Origin: Micrococcaceae bacterium Sec5.7
GTDB lineage: Bacteria; Actinomycetota; Actinomycetes; Actinomycetales; Micrococcaceae
Length of the DNA stretch: 64,000 nucleotides
Assembly (NCBI GenBank): GCA_039636785.1
Contig: CP144169.1
Coordinates: 1,922,001-1,986,000, forward strand
Reading direction: 5' to 3'
In this document: piece after piece, positions 54,058 to 63,145 of the stretch
Layout: each line of letters starts with the position of its first letter
Position numbering within the stretch: position 1 is the first letter of the stretch
Translations under genes and position numbers: made by a program
Notes under the pieces: generated by a model
The model's database searches: none
What the model was told of the DNA's origin: nothing
Seen by the model: only the letters and a program-made list of their open reading frames with translations

Positions 54058-54873
54058 ATGCGCAGCGCCACGATGATGACCAGGAAGTCTTTGATTGTTG
54101 GATCCGGCCTGGGATTGCTGGCACTTGTCACAGGCTGCACCAAGTCCGCCCCCGGCACCGGCACCGGCACCGGCACCGCGGCATCCTCCCAGGCGCCCCA
54201 TTCCTGGTCCTACGAAGGGGCCGAAGGGACCGAAAACTGGGGCACCCTGAGCTCCGACTTCGGCTCCTGCTCGTCCGGGACAGCCCAGTCCCCCATCGAT
54301 GTGCGGAGCGGCTCCGTGCTCTCCTGGCCGCCGCTCACCCGGGCCTACTCGGCGTCGGAAGTCGAGGTTACGGACAACGGCCACACCACCGAGCTGCGCG
54401 CCCTCAAGCCCCAGAGCATCACCGTCGGCGGCAAGCAGTACGCCTTCAAGCAGATGCACTTCCATGCCCCGTCCGAGCACACGCTGAACGGCGTCCGGCA
54501 CGAGGCCGAGTTCCACTTTGTCCACCAGGCCGACGACGCCGGGCTCGCCGTCGTCGGGGTCCTCGCCACAGCGGGGGCCGTCAATGCGGCGTGGGCGCCG
54601 TTCATTGACGCGGCACCCACCGCAGCCGGCGGGCAGAAGGTGGCGGCCGGCATCGTCGACCTCGCGGCACTGTTCCCGGCGTCCCTGGACCACTTCGCGT
54701 ACGACGGCAGCCTCACCACTCCCCCCTGCTCGGAAAGCGTGCGCTGGCTGCTGCTGGAGACGCCCATCGAGCTCGGAGCGGAGCAGATCGCCACGCTGCG
54801 GACGGCCCATTCAGGCAACAGCCGGCCGGTCCAGCCGCTGAACGGCCGCGACGCCGTGCAGGTCGACCAGTAG
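54058..54873 (+). CDS. Alpha-class carbonic anhydrase lipoprotein
   Basis: 271 residues with a lipoprotein signal (VTGC, Cys27) and a GTGTGTG linker. The mature enzyme opens SYEGAEGTENWGTL and shows QSPID, the zinc histidines His134 and His136 in HFHAPSEH, His153 in AEFHFVH, and the substrate-pocket LTTPPCSESVRW. It hydrates CO2 outside the cytoplasmic membrane. It sits between IS1380-like ends; 18 bases after its stop an IS1380 transposase fragment begins. Confidence 0.92.
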   Translation: MRSATMMTRKSLIVGSGLGLLALVTGCTKSAPGTGTGTGTAASSQAPHSWSYEGAEGTENWGTLSSDFGSCSSGTAQSPIDVRSGSVLSWPPLTRAYSASEVEVTDNGHTTELRALKPQSITVGGKQYAFKQMHFHAPSEHTLNGVRHEAEFHFVHQADDAGLAVVGVLATAGAVNAAWAPFIDAAPTAAGGQKVAAGIVDLAALFPASLDHFAYDGSLTTPPCSESVRWLLLETPIELGAEQIATLRTAHSGNSRPVQPLNGRDAVQVDQ

Positions 54874-54891
54874 GCTCACCCGCGCCGCGCG

Positions 54892-55178
54892 CGACGGCGG
54901 CCCTGGCCCACATGCCCTCAGGTGTTTTCGCGGCGAACTCGGCCTGGCTGGTCACCGCGGTCATGGCCTATAACCTCACCGGCGCCGCCGGGCTCCTCGC
55001 CGCAGGTCCGTTCGGCAAGGCCCGGACCGGCACGATCCGCCGCAAACTCATCCACGTCCCGGCCCGCATCGCCACCAGCGCCGGGAAAATCCGCCTTCAT
55101 CTCCCAGAAGCCTGGCCCTGGCAAACACCATGGCAGACCCTCTTCGACCACCTCTACCCGCCGCCGCAATCGGTGTGA
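54892..55178 (+). pseudogene. IS1380-family transposase, C-terminal fragment
   Basis: HMPSGVFAANSAWLVTAVMAYNLTGAAG, TIRRKLIHVPARIATSAGKIRLHLP and WPWQTPWQTLF are the standard C-terminal region of IS1380-type transposases. The N-terminal three quarters, with the catalytic residues, are missing and the carbonic anhydrase gene occupies that position. The right terminal repeat (55312-55330) is still present 133 bases downstream. Confidence 0.8.
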
Positions 55179-55311
55179 ACCCACACCAACCAGCCACACG
55201 GCGCAACCAGGACCACCAGTGGAACACTAACGGCAGCAAGGCCGACCATCCCGGCATGCCCCCAGCCCGCAAAACCGCCGATACCGGATTCAGACCATCC
55301 GCTCAGGCCGC

Positions 55312-55330
55312 TCGGTGGATCAAGGCTTAG
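55312..55330. repeat. IS1380-like terminal repeat, right copy
   Basis: TCGGTGGATCAAGGCTTAG, reverse complement of the left copy at 53567-53585 with one mismatch. It follows the transposase C-terminal fragment at the distance expected for the end of an IS1380-type element. Confidence 0.6.
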
Positions 55331-55367
55331 CCACGCCGCATGTCACTAACCTCCGTGGGTAAAACAC

Positions 55368-55664
55368 TTAGCCCCGCCGGTGCCGGGCGGCAGCCAATTG
55401 CATTTGCAGGCACCTGTTGGCCGCTTCAAGTTCAAGGACGACGCGGATGCCGGCCAGGTTCAGACCATCCTGGAGCAGTGCGCTGATCCGGCGCAGGGTC
55501 ACCAGATCCTGTTCACTGTAGCGGCGTGTTCCCCCGACTGTCCGCCCGGGTTCCAGCAGGCCTTTGCGCTCATAAAGTCGAAGGTTCTGCTGACCTGTCC
55601 CCACCATCTCGGCGGCGACCGAGATGGCATATACCGCCGTCCTTCTCCCGGTTTCTGGCTCCAT
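55368..55664 (-). CDS. hspR: HspR-like MerR-family heat-shock repressor
   Basis: 98 residues with the MerR helix-turn-helix AVYAISVAAEMVGTGQQNLRLYERKGLLEPGRT then GGTRRYSEQDL, close to HspR. It lacks the long C-terminal effector domain, as HspR does, and continues into a leucine-rich coiled segment. Divergent from hsp20, it most likely represses that gene (and possibly the J-domain gene) until heat or protein damage titrates it away. Confidence 0.85.
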   Translation of the reverse strand: MEPETGRRTAVYAISVAAEMVGTGQQNLRLYERKGLLEPGRTVGGTRRYSEQDLVTLRRISALLQDGLNLAGIRVVLELEAANRCLQMQLAAARHRRG

Positions 55665-55695
55665 CAGATCCTCCTCAAAACCCTGGAAAAACCCG

Positions 55696-55724
55696 TTGCG
55701 CCAGTTTCACTCCAGTGCTATAAA
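55696..55724 (+). promoter_or_regulatory. Promoter of hsp20 with palindrome in the spacer
   Basis: TTGCGC (55696-55701), a 17-base spacer and TATAAA (55719-55724) form a good promoter for hsp20. The spacer contains the palindrome CACTCCAGTG (55708-55717), a possible repressor site. No classical HspR box (CTTGAGT-N7-ACTCAAG) is seen. A CCAGCC/GGCTGG hairpin (55733-55757) follows in the leader. Confidence 0.55.
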
Positions 55725-55799
55725 AATATATACCAGCCACAACAGATAAGCGGCTGGAACTGAATGATTAAGGAACGATTTGTAAGGAGTGAGGAGACC

Positions 55800-56225
55800 A
55801 TGCTGATGCGTACCGACCCGTTCCGCGAGCTCGACAGGCTCGCCCAGCAGGTCCTCGGCACCACAGCCCGGCCGGCCGCCATGGCTATGGACGCCTGGCA
55901 GGAGGGGGAAGAATTCGTCGTCGCGTTCGACCTGCCCGGCGTTGCCGTCGATTCGGTGGACATCGATATCGAACGCAACGTCCTGACGGTGAAGGCCGAG
56001 CGCAAGGACCCGGCGGGTGAAAAGACGGAACTGATCGCCGCCGAACGGCCCCGCGGTGTCTTCAGCCGCCAACTTATCCTCGGCGATGCCCTGGATACCG
56101 ACGCCGTCAAGGCCAGCTACGACGCCGGGGTGCTGACGCTGCGGATCCCCGTGGCCGAAAAGGCCAAACCGCGCCGCATCGAGATCGCATCCGAGAAGAA
56201 CCAGCGCCAGGAAATCAACGCCTGA
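55800..56225 (+). CDS. Small heat-shock protein Hsp20 (alpha-crystallin family)
   Basis: 141 residues: short N-terminus [20 protein letters not shown], then the alpha-crystallin domain with [31 protein letters not shown], the conserved [15 protein letters not shown] and the [14 protein letters not shown] motif. It is an ATP-independent holdase for unfolded proteins. GAGGAG precedes the ATG at 55800; the longer frame adds 12 leader residues. Expression is likely controlled by the divergent HspR-like protein. Confidence 0.93.
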   Translation: MLMRTDPFRELDRLAQQVLGTTARPAAMAMDAWQEGEEFVVAFDLPGVAVDSVDIDIERNVLTVKAERKDPAGEKTELIAAERPRGVFSRQLILGDALDTDAVKASYDAGVLTLRIPVAEKAKPRRIEIASEKNQRQEINA

Positions 56226-56362
56226 TCCCCAGGGTCAGGCCCGCAGGACCGGGAGCATTGGACCGACCGCCGTAAGAGTAAAAGGGCGATGCACACAGTA
56301 GCCACGCCACCGCGCCAGTTGCGCACCGAAAAAAGCGGCCCCCGACGATGCCTCCCGCACCG

Positions 56363-56393
56363 ATGGTCCCCGGCCCCACGGGCCGGGGACCAT
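56363..56393. terminator. 14-bp hairpin after hsp20
   Basis: ATGGTCCCCGGCCC pairs perfectly with GGGCCGGGGACCAT across a 3-base CAC loop. It lies between hsp20 and the J-domain gene with no T-run, typical of GC-rich actinobacterial terminators. Confidence 0.7.
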
Positions 56394-56471
56394 CCCCACA
56401 CGTCAGCACCCAGCCCTCCCGGGGGCCCCTGGCGCGAACAGGAAACGAACAGCTGACGAAAAACCCGGACC

Positions 56472-57116
56472 ATGAAAGAACACAGCCCGGATCCATACGA
56501 CGTTCTCCACTTGGGTCCAGCAGCGACCGCCGGTGACGTAACACGCGCCTACCGGGCCCTGATGCGCACCCATCATCCCGACACCACCCCGGCCGAAGCC
56601 GTGCCCGCAGAACGGGAGTCCAGAGCACAGGAACTGCACGACATCATGGACGCCTATGCCGTCCTGGGGGACCCCGGTAAGCGGGCCGCCCTCGACCGGC
56701 AGCGGCAGAGGCCTCCATTGCCGGAGCCTGGACCGCCGCACCGACCCCACAACTCGTCCGACGCCGCCCTGATCATCGGCCCGGTGCGATGGGAAAGCCC
56801 CTCCGCACCGGCCCACAGACAGCAGGCCAGCGGCTCGCCAGTGCACGAACAACCCCTGCCCCGGGCCCAATGGATCAACGCGGACACCGGTGCTGCGGTA
56901 GCTGTGGTCCCCATCTGGGCCGAAGACCCCCGGCACCGCTCCTTCGGCGTCTTCTACCTTCCGCCCGCCGGGGACATCTGGGTACTGCGCCCCGGGCACA
57001 CCCCCTATACCGAGGCAGGCAAGACGAACACCGAAGAACAGATCACCCTCCGCAACGATGCCTTCAGAAAGGCCGTAGACCACGCGAAGGCATTCATCTA
57101 CGGCACCCAACTGTAG
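56472..57116 (+). CDS. J-domain protein, short type
   Basis: 214 residues. The N-terminal J domain spans about 7-75 (DPYDVLHLGPAATAGDVTRAYRALMRTHHPDTTP) with the essential HPD tripeptide at about 35-37 that stimulates DnaK. There is no Gly/Phe region or zinc finger; instead a Pro/His-rich linker leads to an unrecognised C-terminal domain (QWINADTGAAVAVVPIWAED, RNDAFRKAVDHAKAFIYG). Close to hsp20, it probably belongs to the same proteostasis island. Confidence 0.82.
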   Translation: MKEHSPDPYDVLHLGPAATAGDVTRAYRALMRTHHPDTTPAEAVPAERESRAQELHDIMDAYAVLGDPGKRAALDRQRQRPPLPEPGPPHRPHNSSDAALIIGPVRWESPSAPAHRQQASGSPVHEQPLPRAQWINADTGAAVAVVPIWAEDPRHRSFGVFYLPPAGDIWVLRPGHTPYTEAGKTNTEEQITLRNDAFRKAVDHAKAFIYGTQL

Positions 57117-57172
57117 GACAGTCGTGCCCCCGTGGCGGCTGCAGTTCACTGGGGTGCCCAGAGATTAACGGG

Positions 57173-57645
57173 TCAGGCAGCCAGCCGGGCTGCCGGCGCC
57201 GGGACCGGGGTGTAGGTGGTGCCGTCGCGGAGCATGGCCCGGAGGACGTTGAGGCGGCGCCGGGCCAGGGAGAGCATGGCCTGGATGTGGGTTTTACCTT
57301 CGGTGCGTTTGCGGTCGTAGTAGGTCCGGGAGGCGGGACAGCTTTTCAGCGCCGAAAGCCCGGAGAGGTAGAACACCCGGAGCAGCCGGCGGTCGTAGCG
57401 GCGGGGGCGGTGGTGGTTGCCGGTGATCCTGCCGGAGTCCCTGGGTGCGGGGGCGAGTCCGGCGACGCCGGCGAACCGGTCCGCGGTTTCAAAGACGCTC
57501 AGGTCTCCGCCGGTGGCGCCGAGGAACTCCGCGCCGAGGACCGGGCCGAAGCCGGGCATGCTCAGCAGGGTCCGGTCGTGCCGGTGCTCGGTGACCTTCT
57601 CGGAGACCTCCACGCCCTGGCGCGCACGGCCCGCAGGCCCTTCTA
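57173..57645 (-). pseudogene. IS110-family transposase, C-terminal fragment
   Basis: LSMPGFGPVLGAEFLGATGG ... DRFAGVAGLAPAPRDSG and HRPRRYDRRLLRVFYLSGLSAL are the Transposase_20 region of IS110 enzymes. The N-terminal RuvC-like DEDD domain is missing; the left junction abuts an IS3 fragment at about 57645. Confidence 0.8.
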
Positions 57646-57993
57646 GCGCATGATCGCGCCCACCGTCGGGGCGGAGACCTCCACGCCCTTGGCATTGAGC
57701 ATCAGGGTCAGCTGGTCACTGCCGTCACGGCCCTTTTCCTTCTCGAACAACCCGGTAACCTCAGCGGCCAACTGTTCGTGCCGCACAGCCCGCGGCGACG
57801 GGCCGGCCGGGTTACGCCACCGGTAGAACAAGGCCCGGGAGACCTTCAAGGCGCGGCACAACCACGCGATCGGATGGTTCGCCTTCTCCGCTTCGATATC
57901 AACGCACACCTGCGCGATCGGACGGCCAGAGGAAATCACCAGCTCAACGGCTTCATCCCTGAACCGCTGCGTATATTTCCTTCGGTCGGTCAT
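57643..57993 (-). pseudogene. IS3-family remnant, fused orfA/orfB start
   Basis: The first 30 residues [22 protein letters not shown] belong to an orfA-type helix-turn-helix, then the frame passes directly into an orfB start [22 protein letters not shown] and VTGLFEKEKGRDGSDQLTLMLN. The intervening orfA end and all of the catalytic domain are deleted. It meets the IS110 fragment. Confidence 0.7.
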
Positions 57994-58155
57994 GCGAGAA
58001 AAGGCTCATAACAAGATGTCTCACAAAACCATACGGCCGCAGATGGTCCCCGAAGCCGGATTACCCGGCCTCTCGCATGTGTATATCAATGCGCAACATG
58101 TAGCGGATAGCGCAACAGACTCTAGAATCCTGTCTGCCCGCTGTGATAGACAGTG

Positions 58156-58176
58156 GGATGTCGATATCGGACATCC
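58156..58176. promoter_or_regulatory. Long palindrome upstream of mscR
   Basis: GGATGTC at 58156-58162 and GACATCC at 58170-58176 are exact reverse complements around GATATCG, giving a near-perfect 21-base palindrome 34 bases before the mscR start. A candidate operator for an aldehyde- or thiol-responsive regulator. Confidence 0.45.
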
Positions 58177-58210
58177 GTCCGCATTCCAAGATGCTCAAGG
58201 GGAGATATAC

Positions 58211-59296
58211 ATGGTCCATGCAGTCAAAGGCGTCGTAGTCCGTTCCAAGGGCGCCGCGGCCACACTCGAAACCATCCTGGTTCCGGAGCCGGGTCCGGGC
58301 GAAGCCCTCGTGGACATCCTCACCAGCGGCGTCTGCCACACGGACCTGCACTACAAGCTCGGCGGCATCAGCGACGACTTCCCCTTCTTGCTGGGCCATG
58401 AGGCCACCGGCGTGGTCAGCGCGGTCGGCCCGGACGTCACCGACGTCGTCCCCGGCGACCGCGTCGTCCTGAACTGGCGCGCCGTCTGCGGCAACTGCCG
58501 TGCATGCAACCGCGGCCAGGCACAATACTGCTTCAATACCCACAACGCCACCCAGAAGATGACACTGGAGGACGGCACCGAGCTCTCCGCTGCCCTGGGC
58601 ATCGGCGCCTTCGTCGAGAAGACCCTGGTGGCCGCGGGCCAGTGCACCAAGGTGGACCCCGACGCCGACGCTGCCGCCGTCGGCCTGCTCGGCTGCGGCG
58701 TGATGGCCGGCCTCGGCGCCGCCATCAACACCGGCGGTGTCAAGCGTGGCGACTCAGTTGCAGTCATCGGCTGCGGCGGCGTTGGTGTCGCAGCAATTGC
58801 CGGGTCCGCCCTCGCCGGGGCCACCACCATCATCGCCGTAGACATCGATGCCAAGAAACTCGAGCGGGCCAAGGAACTCGGTGCCACCCACACGGTTGAT
58901 TCCTCCAAGGGCGATCCCGTGGAGCAGATCCGCGAACTCACCGGCGGCTTCGGCGCGGATGTGGTGATCGACGCCGTCGGCCGTCCCGAAACGTACAAGC
59001 AGGCCTTCTACGCCCGCGACCTCGCCGGCACGGTGGTGCTGGTGGGTGTCCCGACGCCGGAGATGACCCTTGAGCTGCCGCTCCTGGACGTCTTCGGCCG
59101 CGGCGGATCCCTCAAGTCCTCCTGGTACGGCGACTGCCTTCCGTCCCGCGACTTCCCGATGCTCGTGGACCTTTACAAGCAGGGCAAGCTAGACCTCGAC
59201 GCCTTCGTCACCGAGCGCATCGGCATCACCGACGTCGAGGAAGCCTTCAAGAAGATGCATGCCGGTTCCGTGCTGCGCTCGGTAGTGGAACTGTGA
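58211..59296 (+). CDS. mscR: S-(hydroxymethyl)mycothiol dehydrogenase
   Basis: 361 residues of the zinc alcohol-dehydrogenase family. Catalytic zinc ligands lie in [11 protein letters not shown] and GHEATGVV, the structural zinc site in [15 protein letters not shown], and the NAD site in [17 protein letters not shown]. It oxidises the formaldehyde-mycothiol adduct to S-formylmycothiol. I start at [10 protein letters not shown] after GGAG; the longer frame adds 73 non-family residues. The stop overlaps the hydrolase start (GTGA). Confidence 0.92.
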   Translation: MVHAVKGVVVRSKGAAATLETILVPEPGPGEALVDILTSGVCHTDLHYKLGGISDDFPFLLGHEATGVVSAVGPDVTDVVPGDRVVLNWRAVCGNCRACNRGQAQYCFNTHNATQKMTLEDGTELSAALGIGAFVEKTLVAAGQCTKVDPDADAAAVGLLGCGVMAGLGAAINTGGVKRGDSVAVIGCGGVGVAAIAGSALAGATTIIAVDIDAKKLERAKELGATHTVDSSKGDPVEQIRELTGGFGADVVIDAVGRPETYKQAFYARDLAGTVVLVGVPTPEMTLELPLLDVFGRGGSLKSSWYGDCLPSRDFPMLVDLYKQGKLDLDAFVTERIGITDVEEAFKKMHAGSVLRSVVEL

Positions 59297-59937
59297 CGGC
59301 TTCGCCGGGCAAGCTGCGGATTGAACACCTGGTCACCTCGGGCACGTTTTCGCTCGACGGCGGCACCTGGGACGTGGACAACAACGTGTGGATCGTGGGT
59401 AATGACGATGAATGCATCGTCATCGACCCCGCGCACGATGCCGCGGCTGTCGCGGCTGCTGTCAAAGGCCGGGCGCTCAAAGCCATCCTGCTCACCCACG
59501 GCCACGATGACCACATCGGTTCCGTCGGCGATTTCTGGGATCTGGTCCAGGCCCCGATCCACCTTCACCAGGAGGACTGGGCGCTGTGGGGCACTGTGTA
59601 CCCCGCCGTGCAGCCGGATCATGCCATCAGCGACGGTGACGTTTTTGACGTGGCCGGCGCCAAACTGCAGGCCATCCACACGCCGGGCCACTCCCCCGGG
59701 TCAACGTCCTTCTACCTGGAAAGCGAAGGAACCCTCTTCAGCGGCGACACGCTCTTCCAGGGCGGGCCGGGCGCCACCGGCCGGTCCTTCAGCGATTTCC
59801 CCACCATCATCGAATCCATCCGGACCCGGCTGCTGACGCTGCCGCCGGAAACGGTGGTCCGTACCGGCCACGGCGATAGCACCACGATCGGCACCGAAGC
59901 CCCGGATCTGGACGACTGGATTGCCCGGGGCCACTAG
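59293..59937 (+). CDS. MBL-fold hydrolase coupled to mscR
   Basis: 214 residues of the metallo-beta-lactamase/glyoxalase II fold: THGHDDHIG metal site, [22 protein letters not shown], and a C-terminal [10 protein letters not shown]. The GTG start overlaps the mscR stop. Position and fold suggest it hydrolyses S-formylmycothiol (or another mycothiol thioester), completing formaldehyde detoxification; the substrate is inferred. Confidence 0.87.
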   Translation: MTASPGKLRIEHLVTSGTFSLDGGTWDVDNNVWIVGNDDECIVIDPAHDAAAVAAAVKGRALKAILLTHGHDDHIGSVGDFWDLVQAPIHLHQEDWALWGTVYPAVQPDHAISDGDVFDVAGAKLQAIHTPGHSPGSTSFYLESEGTLFSGDTLFQGGPGATGRSFSDFPTIIESIRTRLLTLPPETVVRTGHGDSTTIGTEAPDLDDWIARGH

Positions 59938-59968
59938 GAGTGTCAGCTTGTAGCGCCAGGAGTGGAAG

Positions 59969-60718
59969 CTAGGCCCGCAGGCTGCTGAAATCACCGCGCA
60001 CAAGCGGTGCGTAGGTGGCGTACGTGGCGATGACGGCGTCCTCGATTGCCCGGACGTCGAGGTGCGGCATGAGGTCGGCTACAGACCCTGCGGTAGCGGG
60101 GTCCCAGTCGAGGCCGAGTGCCGCATAGCTGTCCGTCAGCACACTGCGGATGGGTGCGGAGTTTTCCACCACAATCACCGAGCTGAACAGCCACCCGCCG
60201 GACACCACCCGCTGGGCCGTACCGATCAACTTGAACAGGTGGGCGGGGAATTCGGGATCGACGCCGTGGACGCTGAACTCGCCCGGGCAGTACTCCCCGG
60301 GAATTTCGCCGACGGCGGCGTGTACTCCGGTGCTCCGGAGCGCCTGCGCCAGTAGCTCGCCGAAGAACGCAAACCGTCCCTTGGCGCCGGCGATTGCATC
60401 GGTGCGGGGCTCTACGTGATCGATCACCAGCGTGCCCTGGTGGTAAGCGGCAGCGCGGCCGCCTGCCTTGCGGACGAGAGGCTCAAACCCATGGTCACGG
60501 CAGGCCCGGGCGGCTGCCTCGAATCCCGGCAGATGGGTGTCACGCTGCCCAAAGGCCACCGTGGGTAGGGGCCGGTAGAGCCGGAGAGTTGGGCCGATCC
60601 TGCCGGTCTTGGCCTGGCCCAACAGCTCCAGGCCGAACTCGAGATCCCGGGCCGCACCGAGCGAGTGCTCCTGCCTGACAATTGTCAGGTCACGCGATCC
60701 GTCCCACGACTGATGCAT
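59969..60718 (-). CDS. Lipoate-protein ligase A-like protein
   Basis: 249 residues of the biotin/lipoate A/B ligase fold: PTLRLYRPLPTVAFGQRD, GFEPLVRKAGGRAAAYHQGTLVIDH with the RxxGGRAxxHQGxL-type motif, and HLFKLIGTAQRVVSGGWLFSSVIVVEN. It probably attaches or transfers lipoyl groups, although octanoyltransferase activity is possible. The start MHQSWDG is chosen because GGGAG lies 9 bases upstream; the longer frame is not family-like. Confidence 0.8.
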   Translation of the reverse strand: MHQSWDGSRDLTIVRQEHSLGAARDLEFGLELLGQAKTGRIGPTLRLYRPLPTVAFGQRDTHLPGFEAAARACRDHGFEPLVRKAGGRAAAYHQGTLVIDHVEPRTDAIAGAKGRFAFFGELLAQALRSTGVHAAVGEIPGEYCPGEFSVHGVDPEFPAHLFKLIGTAQRVVSGGWLFSSVIVVENSAPIRSVLTDSYAALGLDWDPATAGSVADLMPHLDVRAIEDAVIATYATYAPLVRGDFSSLRA

Positions 60719-60825
60719 GTTGCTAAGCTCCCTTACGGTCATTCTGGAATTCCTGGTCGTCGCTGCCGTGTTCGCCGTCATCGATGCTTTCCGGCTGAAG
60801 TCGATGCCTTTTCACCCGGCGCCTG

Positions 60826-61629
60826 CTAGCTCTTGCGCAGTGTGAGGATCTGTTCAGCACGGCCAAAGGGGCCGGCCAGGTCGTGCAGCACCGTTGATGT
60901 GAGGCCGATGCCGTCGGTCCCGAAAGAGACCGCGTTATCCAGTCCCAGCCATTCGCCGTCGGGCCTGCGGTGCATGTGGATCTGCAGGTCAAGGTTCGGG
61001 AAGGCGTAGCTGCCTTTGCCCGGCGCAACGCGTGCGGCAATTCCGTTGGCGGTGTCCACCAAGCCCATAAGGCGCGCCATGTCACCGCTGTCGGACACGT
61101 CCGTGAGCGGGTGATCCGTGCGGAGCCAGACTTTCCCGGCCCCGGGACGGTGGCCGGCAGCCACGCGCATCTCCAGGGAGCGGATGTACCCGCCCGGCCA
61201 GATGCTGGCGCCGTCGTACGGCTTGCATTCGTCGGGCGACGGGATGGTGACATCCTCGACGGCGGCGACGGCGGAGGTATCGCTGGTGATCATGCGCCAG
61301 GCGGTTGCACGGATGGCCACGCGCCCGTTGGCCACCAGTTCAGCCTGCAGCAGCTCAATGGTTTTGCCCGGCCGGAGCGTTGACGTGACGACGTCGAATT
61401 CGCCGCCCGGAATCAGGCCAAGAATCTCATAGCTCAGCCGGGCCATGCGCATGTCTGCCCGTGGGTTATGCCGTTCCAGGCAGTCCGCCATCAGCCCGGA
61501 CGCCGGTGCCATGTGCTGTTCGTGTTCGTTCCAGGCGCCCTGCGCATGGATAGTTGAACGGAATCGTCCGCCGCCCAACGTCTGATAGTAGAAGTCGCCC
61601 CCGGCAAGTTCCGGCAGTGCAGTGGTCAA
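60826..61629 (-). CDS. Acyl-CoA thioesterase-like (TesB-type double hotdog)
   Basis: 267 residues with two hotdog-like halves: first ARLSYEILGLIPGGEFDVVTSTLRPGKTIELLQAEL, second YAFPNLDLQIHMHRRPDGEWLGLDNAVSFGTDGIGLTSTVLHD, whose terminal Asp-Thr-rich part resembles TesB-like thioesterases. I start at a TTG (LTTALPELAGG) because AAAGGG lies just upstream and the longer ATG frame adds 32 doubtful residues. The acyl-CoA substrate is unknown. Confidence 0.78.
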   Translation of the reverse strand: MTTALPELAGGDFYYQTLGGGRFRSTIHAQGAWNEHEQHMAPASGLMADCLERHNPRADMRMARLSYEILGLIPGGEFDVVTSTLRPGKTIELLQAELVANGRVAIRATAWRMITSDTSAVAAVEDVTIPSPDECKPYDGASIWPGGYIRSLEMRVAAGHRPGAGKVWLRTDHPLTDVSDSGDMARLMGLVDTANGIAARVAPGKGSYAFPNLDLQIHMHRRPDGEWLGLDNAVSFGTDGIGLTSTVLHDLAGPFGRAEQILTLRKS

Positions 61630-61805
61630 CGTTGACCCTTTCGCTCGTTCCGATTGAATCTCAACCAACTCTATCCGCGGAATCCGGCCGGGTTCACAAA
61701 TGCCGTAGCACGGACGCGCCGTCATGTTTCCGTGGTGCGCCGGATGGTCTGGGTAGACTCAGTGACTGGTTCCTTTTAGCAACCCTCGGAAGAGGTGTTC
61801 CACTG

Positions 61806-62483
61806 ATGCGAGTTATTAGCTACAACCTCCGCAAGCACAAAGCGAGTGGCGAACTGGCCCATCTGGCCGCGAACTTCGGGATCGATGCCCTGTGTCTCCA
61901 GGAGTGCGACTCCGGTGACCTCCCGGCCACGCTTGGACCGCTGCACCTCGCTGACGTCACCAAGGGAAACAGGCTGGGGCTGGCCATTTACTACCGTGCG
62001 GACCGTTTCACCGCGCTGGAGACCAACTCCTTTGCGTTGAAGAAATCATTGCACGACAGGGTTCTGGCCCCGGCGCACGAACGGCTGATCGGCACCCGCG
62101 TCATCGACAACGAGACCCAGCACGAGCTGGTGATCGGGTCTTTCCACGCGGCACCTCTGACGGCCTCCAACTCGCTGCGCAGGAAGCAGATCCATGCAGC
62201 CCACGCGGAGCTGCTGAGCATGGGCAGTGGACTCATGACGCTGATGGTAGGCGACTTCAACTACCCGTTCTTCACCAAGAACCTCGATACCCACATGAAG
62301 AATTCCGGTTACGCCCTGTCGCTCAGCGACCGCCGGACCTACACGCGCTACAAGGTCTTCAAGGGGCATTTCGACTTCGCCACGTCCCTGGGCCTGGACA
62401 TTGAGAGCGTGGAGACTCTACCCAGGGGCAAGTCCGACCATCTGCCCATTCTGGTGACGGCGGAGTACGGGAAAGACTTCTGA
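61806..62483 (+). CDS. Endonuclease/exonuclease/phosphatase (EEP) family protein
   Basis: 225 residues: MRVISYNLRKHK opens the EEP fold, LCLQECDSGDL holds the metal-binding Glu, FHAAPLTASNSLRRKQI the active histidine region, GDFNYPFF the catalytic Asp-x-Asn, and GKSDHLPILVT the terminal Ser-Asp-His. No signal peptide. It could act on DNA, nucleotides or phospholipids; context gives no decisive hint. The start at 61806 follows AAGAGG. Confidence 0.85.
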   Translation: MRVISYNLRKHKASGELAHLAANFGIDALCLQECDSGDLPATLGPLHLADVTKGNRLGLAIYYRADRFTALETNSFALKKSLHDRVLAPAHERLIGTRVIDNETQHELVIGSFHAAPLTASNSLRRKQIHAAHAELLSMGSGLMTLMVGDFNYPFFTKNLDTHMKNSGYALSLSDRRTYTRYKVFKGHFDFATSLGLDIESVETLPRGKSDHLPILVTAEYGKDF

Positions 62484-62518
62484 CGGCCGGGAGGATGCAG
62501 GGCGCCGTCTCCACCGGT

Positions 62519-63145
62519 TCAGTGTGTCGCGGGCATCTCATCAAGGACCAGGGCGACCGCCTCACGGACAATGATTCCGTCTTCACCTGCGCCAGGGGCC
62601 CCCGCCAGCACCATCGCGGCACGGCGGGTGAACCCGGCCCAGCCGTCTGCTCCTGCCCGAAGCGCTCGGAGCGGGGACAGCACGGCCGCGCGTCGCAACC
62701 AGATGTCCGCGTCGGCTGCCCATCGATCGAGGACTCCTTCAGCCCTGGTCCTGCCCGGCTCTTCCAGCTCTTCGATCATGGGCCCGATGACGTCGACGGC
62801 GAGCGGATCGACCAGGGCGCGCAGCCGCGCATCCCGCACGAAGCTTTCCATGCGCGTCAGATCGGAGTTCGTCAGCAGACGGACGTTTGATTGCAGCAGG
62901 ACAATCGCGGCGAGGCGACGCTCGAATACGGGCACGGCCCACAGCTCGGAGCTCAGCGCGGTGATCTGGTCATGCGTCAGGCCTGGGTGGCGGCGGCCGG
63001 CATCCCGCACGGTTCCCCGGACTGCACCGACCGAAGCGCCGAAGAACCGCAGCTCGCTGCCCAGGCGCCCCCGCGCGTCCTGCGCACGGTACCAATCCCC
63101 TTCGCGCTGAAGGGCGGCATCGATGAACTCGCCGGCATCACTCAC
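62519..63145 (-). CDS. DNA alkylation repair protein, AlkD-like
   Basis: 208 residues, all-helical HEAT-like repeats: ELRFFGASVGAVRGTVRDAGRRH, LSSELWAVPVFERRLAAIVLLQ, and ADIWLRRAAVLSPLRAL are typical of AlkC/AlkD-type glycosylases that remove bulky or cationic alkylated bases. The catalytic Trp/Asp pair is plausible in this frame (LWAVPVFE, ADADIWLRRA). It overlaps the Nudix gene by 4 bases, suggesting co-expression. Confidence 0.8.
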   Translation of the reverse strand: MSDAGEFIDAALQREGDWYRAQDARGRLGSELRFFGASVGAVRGTVRDAGRRHPGLTHDQITALSSELWAVPVFERRLAAIVLLQSNVRLLTNSDLTRMESFVRDARLRALVDPLAVDVIGPMIEELEEPGRTRAEGVLDRWAADADIWLRRAAVLSPLRALRAGADGWAGFTRRAAMVLAGAPGAGEDGIIVREAVALVLDEMPATH

